NCBI GenBank assembly: GCA_947311845.1
Contig: CAMZMU010000012.1
Location: forward strand, 3,224,716 to 3,288,715
DNA length: 64,000 bases
Source: Poa pratensis
Lineage: Eukaryota > Streptophyta > Magnoliopsida > Poales > Poaceae
Direction: 5' to 3'
Positions 1 to 12,480 of the stretch are shown here, one piece after another. Positions within the stretch are counted from its first letter, which is position 1; the number at the start of each line of letters is the position of its first letter. Below the pieces are notes generated by a model. The model made no database searches and had not been told where the DNA came from. It saw only the letters and a program-made list of their open reading frames with translations. Position numbers and translations under genes: made by a program.

Positions 1-2029
1 GAAAATTAGCGCGGCGACACGCCGTGCCCGTGTGGTGACAAAACATAAATAAATTGAAGCTAAAAGTACGAAACAACTGTAAAAAGACCTATCACGGCCG
101 GACAAAAGATATCGTGATTCATGGGACATGAGTGCAAACACAGGTAGGATAGTAATGGAAATAAGCTGGGTGTCAAAAAAAGTGATTTATATTCTTAAAA
201 ATACCTTGGATTTGATGCTGCATTTGGGCGTCAATGTCTACACTAATTGTCGCCACATAGCTGAGTTTTCTTCTAACATCATTTGCATCATAGGATTAGG
301 TATTGTATAAAAGGTTAAAACAAAACAGGCACTACCTAAGCAGAGAATTAAATAGAGTGAAATGAAAGAAAATCAATAGAAACAGAAACCAAAATTTGAG
401 AAGGGTGTTTATGACCACAAAATCCTTTTTTGTATGTGAACTACATACAATTTACATAAAGTCACATATGCTATAGCTGAGTGATATAAATGTATGATGT
501 GCAAATATGATATCTGAATTAGTACTTATGATCATACATGTATGTCACTATATGTGACCAAGTACATGGCTTCTGGAACAAATTCAGTGCACTTGTCAAG
601 AGAATAATAGAGGGAAAATGAGAGGGGGATGTGCAATTGGTTTTGAAAGGTAGGAAATATTTATTTTTTTGTATGGAGTAAGTGTTGGAAGGTTATTTTT
701 TTTGGTGAATTTAGTCTTCCAAATGGAATTAATGCGGACCGTTAAGAAGTAGTTAAAAAAATATACATAAACTAAAAGTAAAAAAATAAAATAAGTAGTG
801 GTATTTTGAATATAGAGAAGTGGGGAATTAAGATAACAGGATTTGCAAATAAATAAGTAATAAATTTAAAGTTTGCAAAAATAAAATCATGAAGGAAATA
901 AAATAAAAAGTTTAAAAAATTGAGTAGGGGAAATTGGGAAAATAGGAAGTAAGCGAGCAGTCTTAGAGTCATGAAATAAATATGCAAGGGAGATAAAAGA
1001 AGAAAAAAAGATATAGTAGGGGATAAATAGGGAGTAGAAATAAATAAATAATTTTGAAGTCGCCATTTGCGCGTAATGTTCGTAAAAAGAAATGTGGAAA
1101 AATAAACAATAGGGGAAAACTAAAACGGGGAGAAATCTATGAGAAGGAAGAAAAAAACTATTCATAAGGGATAGGGACTATTCACGCGTGGCCGGAAAAA
1201 TAGGTAATGTTCGTAAAAAGAAGTGCGGGAAAAAAATAGGTTTAAACTATAAGGGGGAGAAATATATTAGGGGGAAAAAATTGCTCAGTTGTAATGGAGG
1301 ACCGATTTGCAATTTGGGGGAACGCGGGGACTTCGCTGCGGAAATGTTGTATTATGGGAGGACGACTCACAATTTTTGGAAAATGTGAGGACTTTTCTGC
1401 AAAAAAAACGACACACTGGGACCTTTCTGCAAAAATGTTTTACTCCAGAGGACCGATTCATAATTTTTGGGTGGCAGAATTTTTTATTTTGCACAGCCTA
1501 AAATATAACAAATTTGAAGATTGGAGAGAAATATGTTTATGTCCGTCAAAACAGAAAGGTTAAAACATGAAAGTTGTTCGGAAGAGTGATATTCATCTAC
1601 TCGTGAAAGGAAAATTTAAACGGATGACTGAGTGAGACGAATTTGACAAAACTTGTCAAATGTTTTTGCGAGTGTGGATTCAAAATTAAGGAGTTAGAGT
1701 CGTCCAAACTCGGAACCGATCACGGGAATGGAACCTACTCGTCGGCGTGCATATATTTCATGTACATATCATCGCGAAAAAGGGGAAAAAAATATATTTG
1801 CGTACACTGTAGCTGATACACTGTAGAAATGCACTCATCGTTGAAGTATCGCGAAAAAGGCAAAAAAAAAACTGCGCGACTGTAGCTGCTACGGTGCGCT
1901 GCACTGTAGAAGTGTGGTACTGTAGCAGCTACAGTACCCGGCCCGTGGATGGCTCCATCGGAGGCTGAAGCCCTCAGCTTTGATATATAGATAGATACAC
2001 AATCACTAGGAGCAAATCCCCACACCCAT
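1..2029. other. AT-rich intergenic DNA without a supported gene
   Basis: No convincing coding sequence is seen; all open frames are short and lack recognisable motifs. Around 1290-1480 there are loosely repeated blocks built on a phrase like TTTCTGCAAAAA following GGACC/GGAC. The phrase ATCGCGAAAAAGG recurs at about 1771 and 1848, a diverged 77-bp duplication that leads into the inverted repeat at 1879-1935. This is probably decayed repeat sequence; I cannot name the family. Confidence 0.5.
1879..1935. repeat. 14-bp perfect inverted repeat
   Basis: ACTGTAGCTGCTAC at 1879-1892 is the exact reverse complement of 1922-1935, with a 29-nt spacer. It could fold as a hairpin or be a remnant of element termini. 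No target duplication was identified. Confidence 0.6.
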
Positions 2030-3076
2030 TTTGAAACAACAAATTAATCCAAATAAATGTCTAATACATTGATAAACATCATAGAACTACCATACAGTTA
2101 TCTAGTGCATCTACATAAATTAATCAATGTGTAATACATAGTTCATCATACACTTATCTAGTGCATCTAAATAAAACAACCATTGTGACCATTATCACAA
2201 ATCGGTAACAATCCATCCAACTGCATAATGGAACCGAGTCGTCTTATCAATTGCATATCTCCTAATACTTCTCATCTTCAACCGGCCAGGTTGCAACCCT
2301 TGAGCTTGTGGTATGGATGGTATACCGACAATATACCGTTTTCCTTTTCAACTGGGTCTAACTTCTCGACACAATATTGCAAGTCGGTTTGCACATCTCG
2401 TGTAGTTATCTCACATAGGGAATTCTAAATAATAATGTCTATGTCAAATTAAATCGGCATAATTTTTTAACACGAAATGAAGTTATTAATCCAAAAGATA
2501 ATGTACCGTGCCCGATGCATTGAAGCTAGAGCCACCGACGGAATTCATAACCATGGTGGACGGGCACTATTGAATCTATCCAACAATTCAAACTAAACCA
2601 CTGTAAACTATACAAAACAAAACTAAACAAAATCAAATAAGACAAAACTATCTAAATCAAATATGAGAAAAGGAGGAGGAGATGCTCACCGAATGAAAAG
2701 AGGTGGCGGAGTGGTGACTGAAGGCTCCAGCGGCTCCAGCGGATGGTAGAGGAGTGAGAGTATCCAGCGGCGCCGCTGGTCGTGGAGAGGGCGATGTGAG
2801 TGCAAAAGAGAGTAAAAAATGTTATTTATCTCTCTCCACCCTAGCTGGGTAAATAGCCATCAAACTGACAGTGGCGTGGACCAGAAATGTCACGACACTA
2901 GTATTTTTTGTCCAGAAACTAGTGGTGTGGCTAGATGTGTCCATTTCAATGGTAGTCGTTAACTATGTGCCACGCCACTGGTATTTTGAGTCACCTGGTT
3001 CTAAATTACCAGTGGCTTTCCATTATAGTGACACACCACTGGTAGTTGGCCACTATAAGCATTTTTTCTTATAGTG
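2030..3076. mobile_element. Right-hand end of a CACTA (En/Spm) transposon
   Basis: Read on the minus strand, the element begins at 3076 with CACTATAAGAAAAAATGC, the classic CACTA terminus. Just inside it lie subterminal repeats on both strands built on the core CCACTGGTA / CCAGTGGC (about 2865-3060), which is typical of CACTA ends. No transposase is visible. The opposite terminus was not found in the window, so the left limit given here is only where the repetitive AT-rich sequence begins. The other end is either outside the window or deleted. Confidence 0.65.
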
Positions 3077-3304
3077 AGTTTTCCATACAAAATTACAATA
3101 TCTTGCATCACAAAATTAAGTTATGACATGGAATCGAAAATAGCTCTAGACAAGCACAAAAAAGGCGAAATGCATGATCCCAGTTAGCTAATTAAGCTGA
3201 CAATGGGGAGAACATCATTCACAATTCGATCATGCCATGTAGACATACACATACTGATCATGTTTGCTCGTGCGCCCTCGAACGGTGATCCATCGAGCTT
3301 GCTC

Positions 3305-4844
3305 CTAACTGTTCTTACCAGAAAGCAATACATCATCGATCAGCGCATCAAGATTAGCCAACGACTTTGCCTTGGACCGAACAGCCGCCTGCCTCCACTC
3401 CTCGGCTCTCTTCTTCATCTCCCACCCCTTCTCCCCATCCACTGCCTCCTTGATCCTCCCCTCCACCGCCTCCCGCCGCACGTTGTCGCCGATCTCCATC
3501 GCGATGCCCCACTCGACGCACTTGTACCGGCAGTTGGTCTGCTGCTCGGCGAAGAACGGCCAGCAGAGCATCGGCACGCCACCGCAGAGGGCTTCCACCG
3601 TGGAGTTCCACCCGCTGTGCGTCAGAAACACACATACGGCGTCGTGCCGCAGCACTGCCTCTTGGTCGCACCAGCTCGCCAGGCGCCCCCTGTCCTTGGC
3701 GGCCTCCAAGAACGCGGGGGGCAGCACGGCCGCGTCGGTCTTCACGATGTCCGGCCGAACGATCCAGAGGAAGTCGTGCCCGCTGTTGGCCAGCCCCCAC
3801 GCGAACTCCACCAGCTCGTGGTTGCTCATGACGGTGACGCTCCCGAAGCTCACGTACACAACGGACCGGGGCTTCTTGCCGTCGAGCCACTGGAGACAGG
3901 TGTCGTCTTCCTTCCAGAGGCCGGAGCTTACAGTGTCGAGAGATCCCCTGCAGGGGACGATCTGTTCGGTGAGGGAGTTGAGCGGGCCGATGGTATAGAT
4001 GGCCGGTATGATGGCGCGCATCGCGTCCAGCGCCGGCTGCTCGAGCTCGTCCATGGTGTTGATGATGATGGCGTCCGCCTCCTCGGCGCTCTCCACCTGG
4101 TGTAACTGGAAGGTCAGCAGAGTGTCGTCCCGGTCCGTGGTGCGGAGAAATGTCGGGAAGTCTTTCAGCCGCATGTGCTTGCTCATCCCGGGCGCCCAGT
4201 CGATCGGCATGTCCATGAACCCGTTCGTCAGCTGCTCTTCATCTGTTCGCCACGCGAAAACCGTTGAGACAATCCTCACTACCGTATTGCAAGTCAAAAA
4301 CGAATTTGAAAGAAAGATCAAGAAAGATACCTTTGAAGGGGATGATTCCCTGGTCGATGAGAGGGCGGAAGTTGCGGTAGCCCATGTAGCCGCAGGCGCT
4401 GGCCGTCCAGAACAGCGCGCACGGCACGCCGAGCTCCCTCGCGGCGTCCACGCTGAAACTCATGAGGTTGTCCGCCACGACGCAGGTGACAGGCGGGACA
4501 CCGGCCGCGCGGCCAAGGTCGGCGAGCAGGTTCTTGAAGTGGGGGAGGCAGGTGGTCATGGTGGAGTAGGAGAGGGCCGCCGGGTCCTGCGTGGCGTCGG
4601 CGTCGGACGAAGGAAGGCCGTCCGGGATGGTGGCGAAGCGGAAGCCGGGGAGGCCCGCGACGGCGCTCTCGCCGCGGGAGCGGATGAGGCGGCGGTGGTT
4701 GTACTCGGTGCTGACGAAGGTGATGTGGAAACCCTTGCAGTAGAGGACCTTGGCCAGCTTCATCATCGGCGTGATGTGCCCTTGTGCCGGGAACGGCAGG
4801 CACACCGCGTGCGGCTTCTCGCCGGCCGGTCCACCGGAGTCCAT
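3305..4844 (-). CDS. UGT85A: UDP-glycosyltransferase, UGT85A type
   Basis: This is a family-1 glycosyltransferase that moves a sugar from a UDP-sugar to a small lipophilic acceptor in the cytosol. There are two exons, 4844-4331 and 4242-3305, separated by an 88-bp GT-AG intron, giving 483 residues, the usual UGT length. The catalytic His is at about residue 23 (PFPAQGHITP) and the partner Asp at about 125. The 44-residue PSPG sugar-donor box runs from about 362 to 405, starting WCDQEAVL, with HSGWNST inside and ending in the EQQ-type donor-binding motif. The last PSPG residue is Gln, which usually favours UDP-glucose. Segments such as DWAPGMSKHMRLKDFPTFLR are characteristic of UGT85. Both exons are open, so the gene looks functional. 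The acceptor cannot be read from sequence; UGT85 members act on cyanohydrins, cytokinins and terpenols. Confidence 0.93.
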
Positions 4845-4926
4845 CTCTGCAGCTCAGCGTGGGTTCGAGAGCAGTGGGGATCGAGTTTTTCGTGGATGTA
4901 TCTGAATCTGACTTTCTTTACTCGAT

Positions 4927-4973
4927 TGCTTCCTACTCAGCTTTTTTTTTTGCACATGCTTCCTACTCAGCTT
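4927..4973. repeat. 17-bp direct repeat flanking a T-run (retroposition scar)
   Basis: TGCTTCCTACTCAGCTT occurs at 4927-4943 and again at 4957-4973. Between the copies is a 13-nt spacer that is mainly a T run followed by GCACA. This is the footprint expected of an almost completely 5'-truncated poly(A) retroposon inserted in minus orientation, in the 5' flank of the UGT gene. Confidence 0.6.
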
Positions 4974-5364
4974 AGCATTTCCCGATTACTCGAATACAAT
5001 ATTCAGCAGATGCAGACAGAAAACCAAGAGACAGCTTACGTGCACCGACGCCCCCTTTTTGACTTCGGAATTTCCGTGCCGTCTCCTGGCCTTTTCCTAT
5101 TTTGCAGGTGATGCGTACGCCTCCGTTTCATTGTTAATCGAAAGTTCATCGTAGAAGCACAGTTACAAGAAATACTAAGATACCCGGGATGGCTTGGCTA
5201 ATCATGGTTGACCACTTCACCAGCAACCTACTCCTTGGGCGACTGGCAAGCACTACAAATTCTGGAGGGAAAAGTCCGCGAAATAAGCAGTAGTCAAATT
5301 CGGCTCCGCCAAAATCAATATCCGCGGTGGCAAGAAGGCGTCCTTTCTTTCCGAGGAGATTTTG

Positions 5365-5695
5365 ACTCCGAGATCCAGTGCTCTTGCTGTTTAAAAATAT
5401 TCGAAAACCATATTAGTGAGTTCCACAAAATTCTGAAAACAAAGATTAATTTCAAATATGTTGTATTTCGAGCTAAAAATGACCAAAAATGTGGACATGA
5501 GTATGCGTATTTTCTAATCTCTAAATTTTATTAGATTTTGTCATTCGTGTAGCCCATAATATAGAATATTTGAAATTGATATTTTGCACATTTGTCGGAT
5601 ACGATATTGGCTACATTCAGGATTTTTCAGAATTTTTAAAATTCATAAATAGGATTTTTATTTTTAAAACTAGCAAGAGCACAAGTGCTCAGGAG
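5365..5695. mobile_element. Non-autonomous inverted-repeat element (MITE-like)
   Basis: The left end around 5372-5395 (CCAGTGCTCTTGCTGTTTAAAAA) is matched by the reverse complement of the right end around 5662-5695 (GAGCACTTGTGCTCTTGC...TTTTAAAAA). The interior is AT-rich and non-coding. A target duplication was not resolved, so the superfamily is open. Confidence 0.5.
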
Positions 5696-6806
5696 AAAAA
5701 GGCACTTTCCGTCCTTTCGGTACCATAGATTCGTGCCACATTCATTTGTGCTCTATTAGAAATCTCCACGGATCTGTTTCTCATTTTGAGTTTGGAAAAT
5801 CACACTGTGGGCGAAGCTTTCTTTGAACCGCGGTGAATAGTACGCGAGAGAGACACAAAAGATATCTCCAGCTATTACAAAATAGACTCTAAAGGATACA
5901 AGCAAAACATAGAAAGTGTTGAACTTTTTTGTATTCAAACACACAGTCTTATATGCGGCTTTTATTTCTACGCCCCATATTTTTAACTTTCATCAATTTT
6001 ACCCCATTTTGCTCCAACAAGTCTCTCAATTGTTCAAACGGAGCTTTTTCGTGTGGCCAAACTCGTTGACTGTTACTTGGTGAGCTATTAGAAAAAATCG
6101 AAAAGAAACGAGCAAAACATCAAAATCTTTGAACTTTTTCGTATTCAAAGGCACAATCTTACATTTTTTCTGAAGACATCAACCGAAAAGGAAAACAGAA
6201 ACGAAATAGTACAACTCTGAATATCAACCAAAGTTTTCCAATGATTTTGTTTTTGAGCCGCTACACAAAGGCTACAAAAAGCAATTAACTGACATCGGCA
6301 AAAGTATCAACACCGCTATTTTAGTGAGAAGTAACCAAACTACCTTGTCGACTTCACCGAGGAACCGAGAGTAGAAACCACCACTGTTAAAGATATATCA
6401 CTCAAAAAAAATATTGCAAGGATTTCCTCGTGACAATCATGAGAAATTTCAAAATCTATCGAACGAGGAAAAAAAATCACGCATATAGAAATTATATTGC
6501 AACACCATAATTGACATTGAGACAGAGACCTAGTCGTCGAACGGAGGGCGAAAGTGCTCTTATTGTAGATGATGTCATCTCCTTTTTTTTTATTGAACAG
6601 AAAAGCTTAGCAGGCCACGATGAAGCAGTCGTGTGCAGCAGTTTGTTATCTCTGCCAGTGAGCGGGAGATAGAAAATCTGCCTTTCTCCGTGCTGCATCT
6701 CACGCTGTGCAAAGCCGGGCCGCCGCGCTGCCATGGTCTATGGCCCCCCTCAGTGACAGGAGTGGATAACTGAGCAGCCTCCCCAAAACCCAACTCTGGC
6801 ACCGTC

Positions 6807-7625
6807 ATGGTCGCCCACACGCGCCTCCTGCCGCTGCCTCCACCTCCCGCCCCAACCCAACCCGTCCGCCGCAGCGGCGGCGGCGTGGAGTTCCGCCGCA
6901 AGCTTCACTTCCTCTCGGCCGAGCTCCACCTTGACCCCTTTCCGCTCCTCGCCCTGCACCCAGAGCTCCGCTCCGCGCCGCTCCCGCTCCTCCACACTTC
7001 CCTCCGCCTCCTCCTCTCACACGGGCTCTCCGCCGCCGACGCCTCCCGCGTCTTCTCGGCCTTCCCGTCGCTGCTCACCTGCCCCCCTGAGGAGTCCCTC
7101 CGCTTCCTCTCCGCCGCAGCGCCGCTGACCCCTCCTCTCCTCCGCGCCGCGGTGGTCCGCTCCCCTCGCCTCCTCGCCGCGTCCATCCCGGACACACTCA
7201 GCCCCGCGCTCCACTTCCTTCGCCACCGCGTCTCCCTGCGCCGGAGACCCCTTCCCATCGCCGCCGCCCTGCTCCTCGCCTTCTCCGTCGACCGGACCCT
7301 CCTCCCCAAGCTCATCTTCCTTGGCGACGCCACGGGACTCCCTGACCCTGCCGTCTGCTTCATTCTTCGCCGCGCCCCCGCCATACTCTCCTATGGTATC
7401 GAGACCAACCTCACGCCCAAGCTCAGGTTCCTCGCCGACGGCATGGGCAAGGATCCAGCCACCGAGCTCACCGAGTTCCCACACTACTTCGCATTCAGCT
7501 TGGAGGGGAGGATCAGGCCGAGGCACGAGGCGTTGAGGCTCAGGGGCATTCAGATGTCATTAAAGGACATGCTCACCAGCGACGACTATGAGTTCAAGGA
7601 ACGGCTCAATAAGGAGAGGACGTGA
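6807..7625 (+). CDS. mTERF-family organellar transcription factor
   Basis: The single-exon gene encodes 272 residues. mTERF proteins are helical-repeat nucleic-acid-binding proteins of chloroplasts and mitochondria that control transcription termination, initiation or RNA processing. The first 30 or so residues are rich in Arg, Pro, Ser and Ala with almost no acidic residues, as in a transit peptide. The rest is a run of mTERF repeats of about 35 residues, with the recurring pattern 'F..FP.LL..PPE....L' (for example AADASRVFSAFPSLLTCPPE and DPAVCFILRRAPAILSYGIE). Length and layout resemble the short MTEF1/SOLDAT10 chloroplast group, but that subgroup is an inference. The start is the first ATG, in a GC-rich context, and the frame is open throughout. 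The third-position GC is very high, typical of grass intronless organellar genes. Confidence 0.85.
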   Translation: MVAHTRLLPLPPPPAPTQPVRRSGGGVEFRRKLHFLSAELHLDPFPLLALHPELRSAPLPLLHTSLRLLLSHGLSAADASRVFSAFPSLLTCPPEESLRFLSAAAPLTPPLLRAAVVRSPRLLAASIPDTLSPALHFLRHRVSLRRRPLPIAAALLLAFSVDRTLLPKLIFLGDATGLPDPAVCFILRRAPAILSYGIETNLTPKLRFLADGMGKDPATELTEFPHYFAFSLEGRIRPRHEALRLRGIQMSLKDMLTSDDYEFKERLNKERT

Positions 7626-9439
7626 ACCTGATCCCAGAAGCAGGGTATGTGTGTTGCTGCAGCGCGTTATACAAAATGGCAGTGCACTTGGTTTGAATTC
7701 GATTAAGAAGACTGCCCTCTAATGTGCTGGATGCCATCAACGATAACTCGAAGAGTTCCATGTGTTAATTCGGATTCAGTATTAAAGCCTAAGGGCAAGG
7801 TTGAGATAGATTCATGAGAAAGGCAAGAGTTTGTAGTCTGTCAAGAATGATTATTTTATATCTTCATTGTTGGGAGTCAATGAAGTTCACAATAGACATG
7901 AAAAAAGACTCTGTATTATGTCTTTTCTCAAACGGTCTGCTGCTGCTAAGTTGGCACATTTCATCTCCTAGCCTTGGAGGAAGGATGGGTCTGAGCTCTG
8001 AGGCATGAGATGTTTGAGAAGGAAGTTTTGGTTTGACGGTGGAGCTGTGGGATCTAAGTTTAGGTGAGCGATAACCAACCTGAAGAGTTTAGTGATATTA
8101 CATTTCTTATGTATTTGTATCTGAATTTTAAGAAATGACTATAGAACAAGTTGATTTTATGGTTTTCATGGGATTATGTGAATGGAATTGTTGTTTGGTT
8201 CACTTTTGGCATTGTATGATTGTTCAACATATGAATGTGGAATGCTAGAGTATATTTTTCAAACAAACTGACCTTTTGTAAGCCAGCCACCTTTGGATGT
8301 GGAAATGATAATCCATGATTGGTTGTGGGTTATTAGTTTATAGGCTTAATATTTCCTCTTATGATTGTCTCTCTGATCTGTCCCTTCTCACAGGGGATAG
8401 GACTACCATGCTGAGATTTGATTTTTAGTTTGGTGGGATATGTGACCATGGACTGTTTGTAATGGTCTGATTCAACCTCACCAAGGTATGTTAGTAGCTC
8501 AACAAATTACGGCAATGATCACCCCTACACCCACCCACCCAATTTGATAGCACAAAAAGGGTTGCTCTAGTATTAATACTTTTGATTAAAGGAGCTCGCT
8601 GCCCCCCAAATTCTGTCATAGACCGGAACTGATAAAGCGATAATGCAACATCCACCATTAAAAATAATAATGCAACATCCGACTTACAGCTAAAACGCCC
8701 TTGTGCTGCCTCTCGACTGCTTAATTAAACAAGGAACATTGCGAGCTTTCTGTAATGCCCACACCAGAGCAGAACTACCCGAAACAACTAAGTTTCCATT
8801 CTTACTAGAGAAAGCCATTCCCAGCTACAGAAGTAAGTTCAGTCCCCATTACTAAAAGCACAGTTGACTAGGTTTCACATAAATTTTGCTTCAGTCTCTA
8901 CATTACTACAGAACATACAGTTTGTGCTACCTGGACATCCTCTCTTTACTAGATTATTATCTTAGTACAAATACTATTTCTACAATCCAGCCATCACACC
9001 CCTAGTCCTCAAAGAAACTGTACTGTGCCAAACCAATACCTGGATTCAGAGCAATATACAGAGAATAAACAGATACAGAGCAATGTACAGAGAATAAACA
9101 GATACCACACCACTCTTATCTAAGATCCATCTACATATACAATTATCTTCTGCCAGCACTACCTCTGCACAGATCCTGTACCTCTGGCACATAACAGCAG
9201 TTTCCTCCAGAGAACTCTATCTACCACTGATAACCAGCTGAAAATAAATATTTCTGTGTAAGTTCATCCAGATTTACAGCAATATGGCACACTGTCTACA
9301 CCATATAGCATCACTAGGTTCTTGCTAATAAGTCCCGAATCATCCCATCCTCATTGAGCCATGAATGACTGGCTTAATCCAATGAAAAATTAAAGAAAAA
9401 TGTGCAATGCTCATGATATCAAAATTCCCTGTGCATTAG
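7626..9439. other. Convergent 3' flanks of mTERF and galactosyltransferase genes
   Basis: The two neighbouring genes point towards each other here. The first few hundred bases are probably mTERF 3' UTR and the last few hundred the galactosyltransferase 3' UTR. I see no additional gene or complete transposon. Confidence 0.5.
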
Positions 9440-12400
9440 TTAGTTGCAGCATGTTGCTTGTTTTGTCCTCAGGAGTTTCTCCCACATGCATAGCATATTC
9501 CTTGGTTCCTGATAGTGAGCAACAATGTACCCCTCCTTGCAGCCATCAATGTGAATCCTTTCATCTGTTTCATATCTGATGGGTAAGCCACCCTTCTTCA
9601 TTTCGTTAACCCATATGCCCATTGCCACATCTTCTAGCTTGAACATCTGCAAGAGTGAAGGGTATAGATAATATCTTGTTTAGTTCTCTTAATCTGTCTA
9701 CTGGTAGCAGAGAAGATCAAATAATAAGAGGTTTGCCACTCAGGACAAACGTACAGTATAAATGATTTTTTATGTGGTAGCAGTGGAGCACGCCTGACTA
9801 GTTCAGCACTTTCTGTGACTTTGTAGCACTTTTAGTTTAACAGCAAGCTGAAATGTGGGTAGCTTGACTGCATTTATCAAGGCATACTTTTGAATTGATT
9901 GAGTATAGCTTGAGTGCCTCTTTCAGCTAGTTCTTTGTTTAATAGGATTGAATAGTGTAATTTTGCTCAACCAATATACCTCCAGGTTCTTTGTGGCTTG
10001 GCGGTCTTTTGTAAGCTAGTTTTCATTTAGCATGTATAGCACAGTGCCATAGATTACACTTGCACGTAAATAGAAATACCTTTAGACAGCTTGATTTATA
10101 CCAAGTGTTGATTGTCCTTGCAATGTCTTGTGAAACCACATATCCTGGTCCATGAGCCCATGGTGGGTATTTCTCTTCAGGCCATTCCTGCGGAATACAT
10201 CACAAATCTTAGCACCCAAGTTTCCTGATGTTGTGTGCACCATACAGGGTCAGCTAATATCCAAATAAATAAGGAATACTTATTATATAAGAGTTGTTTT
10301 TATTTCAATCAATAAAGGAATCAAGAGTCCAGGCTTGGTCCTACTCCCTCCGTTTCTAAATATAAGATGTTTTAGGTGTTACACATGTTGTCTACATGCA
10401 TACTAAAGTGAGTGAATCTACACATGGAATATGTCTAGATACACTTGTGTGTATGTGAATGTGGACAAAAGCTAAAACATCTTATATTTGGGAATGGGAG
10501 TATAATTTAAGGAGCCTAGAGTGTAGTCTGGGGCAATCAAGCAATAGAGAATAGTCTAACAACCTGTCATCTTCCTCCCTAACCTATGTTCTAATCCCTA
10601 TGCTACTATCGTCTGGCGGTAGTTACCTTGGCTGTTCCAGCTGATGACATAAAAGTACAGCCCCCCCCCAAGCCTTAGATTATAGCTGAGTTTATCGGCT
10701 TTCGAATCGAGACTAAAAGGTGCGCAGTAGTTTATGTTTTATCATTTAAAGGGATGGAAACAGGGATTTGATGGTAAATCCATTTTTGTGAGACATTACC
10801 TCTGGGCTTATGTACCATTTGCTGTCATGATTTCTTAGAGGGGTTGAGTTTGAATCGATACGACCGTAAAGCAGACCGTTGCTGACATTCAGCTTTTTAA
10901 CTGCAGAATGGATTTCGTGTACCCGAACGAAAGCATCATCATCTGTTTTCATCAGATACTTGGCTGATACAGGACCGGTCTGTTCAAATAAATCACAGTC
11001 AAGCACACAAAAGTGAAAGAAATGAAGAAGCATAAATCAGTTATGAACAACAATGTTTACCCCGTAGATGCATATTGCCAGTGTCTTCCATGTAATTAAG
11101 CTGTAGTAATCAACGAAGGGCAAAACCTGAATGTCACCATATGTGTGTGCCTCATTCCAGAGTTCCATATTTACCATCAAGTTTGTATGCTTTAAACAAA
11201 ACCAACTTTAGTGTCAGGAATCTGAACTGTCTTGATGTTTACAGTTTTTAAAGAAAAGCAAAGAACACTTCGAAAATCTTGTCAGTTAATTATGTTACTG
11301 ATGTTTTAGTCTTTACCAGGCCAACGAAAAAACGGACTGCTACTGTCCCATTTCGCACGGCATCATATTGCATCCATGTTCTTCGAATCACCATTCTACG
11401 CTTGAAGTTGTTCGCTGTTGAAAATATACCAATCAGAAGGTCGAGATCTTTGCCATCTGAAATATGTGATGATTTCAACGTTTCAAGATCAAAGCTGTTC
11501 CCCAAATCTTCTGACGTGGGCAAGCCACTGGCAATTACACTTGCTAGCTCGAAATCGCCAGAAATTCTTACTTCAGTGCCAAACCAAGGTTCCAAGCCCT
11601 AATAACAGAAACACCGATTGTAAGGTTTGGAGCTACATCACATATATTTCATGATCCACATGGGAGAACATTACCGCTCTATGTGCAAATGAAGTAATAT
11701 GTTTCCCGTCAACTGTCATATGGATTCCTTCAAGGCCTATGCGGAGAGTTGCAATAGCAAGGTATCCCTTCTTAAATGGAAAATATGTGCCTGATTTTCC
11801 ACCTTGCTTGGCACCAGTATAATGTGTTGAGTTCATTATGCTCTTTTCTTCTCTACCCACCATGGAATTACAGCGCTCTAAATCATCCACTGTGAAAGTA
11901 TCAGCTAATTAGTGTGATGAGACCACAATGATAAGCCAAAAATAAGCAAATTCTAAGTACCTTGAGTTGCATTGCTCGAGTTAGTACAGGGACAACGATC
12001 CTCAAAACCCCAGCCATTACTTGCAGTGAAGGCGTTCTGTACTATGACTGGACCTTCAGTAAGTGTGTCGCCAGTTAGACGGACATTGTAGTGCAGTACA
12101 ATTGGTTTTTGGGGTTCCCCTGGAAGTGCCGTCCCGACAAGATCAATCCAGAAGTTGCCAGAGAGGCTGCCAGGAGTGCCTATAACAGTTATGGAAGAAC
12201 CTGCAACAAGCCCGCAAGGTATGTTGATGGTAAAATCACTACCCTCGATTTGGAAACGTTCATTTTGTGAATTGAGTAAGGACAGAGCCTCTCTTTTTGT
12301 TCTTGGGAACTTGCATTTTGAACTGATGTCGTCAGGTTTTCCCATGCAGTTCTTGCATCGTTGATTGCTTCAGTCGCATGAGGAAGGCCAGTGGAGATGT

Positions 12401-12480
12401 TGGCTAAGTGCTTCATATGATTCCATGTGTCCAGCCAGTGTAATCCTTCAAGAAGGAATTTCCAGAACCCAAGCTACTTG
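9440..12480 (-). CDS. Galectin-domain beta-1,3-galactosyltransferase (Hyp O-galactosyltransferase type)
   Basis: This GT31 enzyme would work in the Golgi, adding galactose to hydroxyproline of arabinogalactan proteins. Exons on the minus strand are about 12480-11961 (galectin-like lectin domain, NFWIDLVG...), 11889-11675, 11598-11317 (ANNFKRR...RRTWMQYD), 11189-11061, 10979-10800, 10187-10080 and 9646-9440, all with GT-AG borders. The DxD-type metal/UDP-sugar motif is KTDDDAF in the 10979-10800 exon. EDVAMGIWV and the terminal CCN are also family hallmarks. The catalytic half is open. The first exon is not: frame is lost near 12210 (between ...MNVSK and GSDFTI) and near 12450 (before LHWLDTWNH), each explained by loss of one C from a doublet. 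Tandem in-frame TAGs lie at 12524-12529. The N-terminal membrane anchor was not located. Either the 5' end is decayed or the sequence has indel errors. Confidence 0.85.
10344..10500. mobile_element. Stowaway MITE
   Basis: A 157-bp element in an intron of the galactosyltransferase gene. It starts CTCCCTCCGTTTCTAAATAT and ends with the imperfect reverse complement (ATATTTGGGAATGGGAG), flanked by TA on both sides. This is the mariner-type MITE signature common in Triticeae introns, and it is related to the copy at 56356-56494. Confidence 0.85.

Larger units (their letters stand above)
4845..6806. other. Intergenic region between UGT and mTERF genes
   Basis: This is the shared upstream region of two divergent genes. 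It contains the retroposition scar at 4927-4973 and the inverted-repeat element at 5365-5695. It also holds a diverged direct repeat (about 5870-5955 and 6083-6170) sharing phrases like AGCTATTA, AGCAAAACAT and GTATTCAAA. No clear TATA box or coding sequence is supported. Confidence 0.5.

Noticed and set aside
3203..4105. 300-codon plus-strand open frame
   Set aside because: It is the GC-rich antisense shadow of UGT exon 2, which has the full PSPG box and correct splicing on the minus strand.
6905..7526. Long minus-strand frames over the mTERF gene
   Set aside because: Arg/Gly/Ala-rich shadows of a high-GC exon; no domain.
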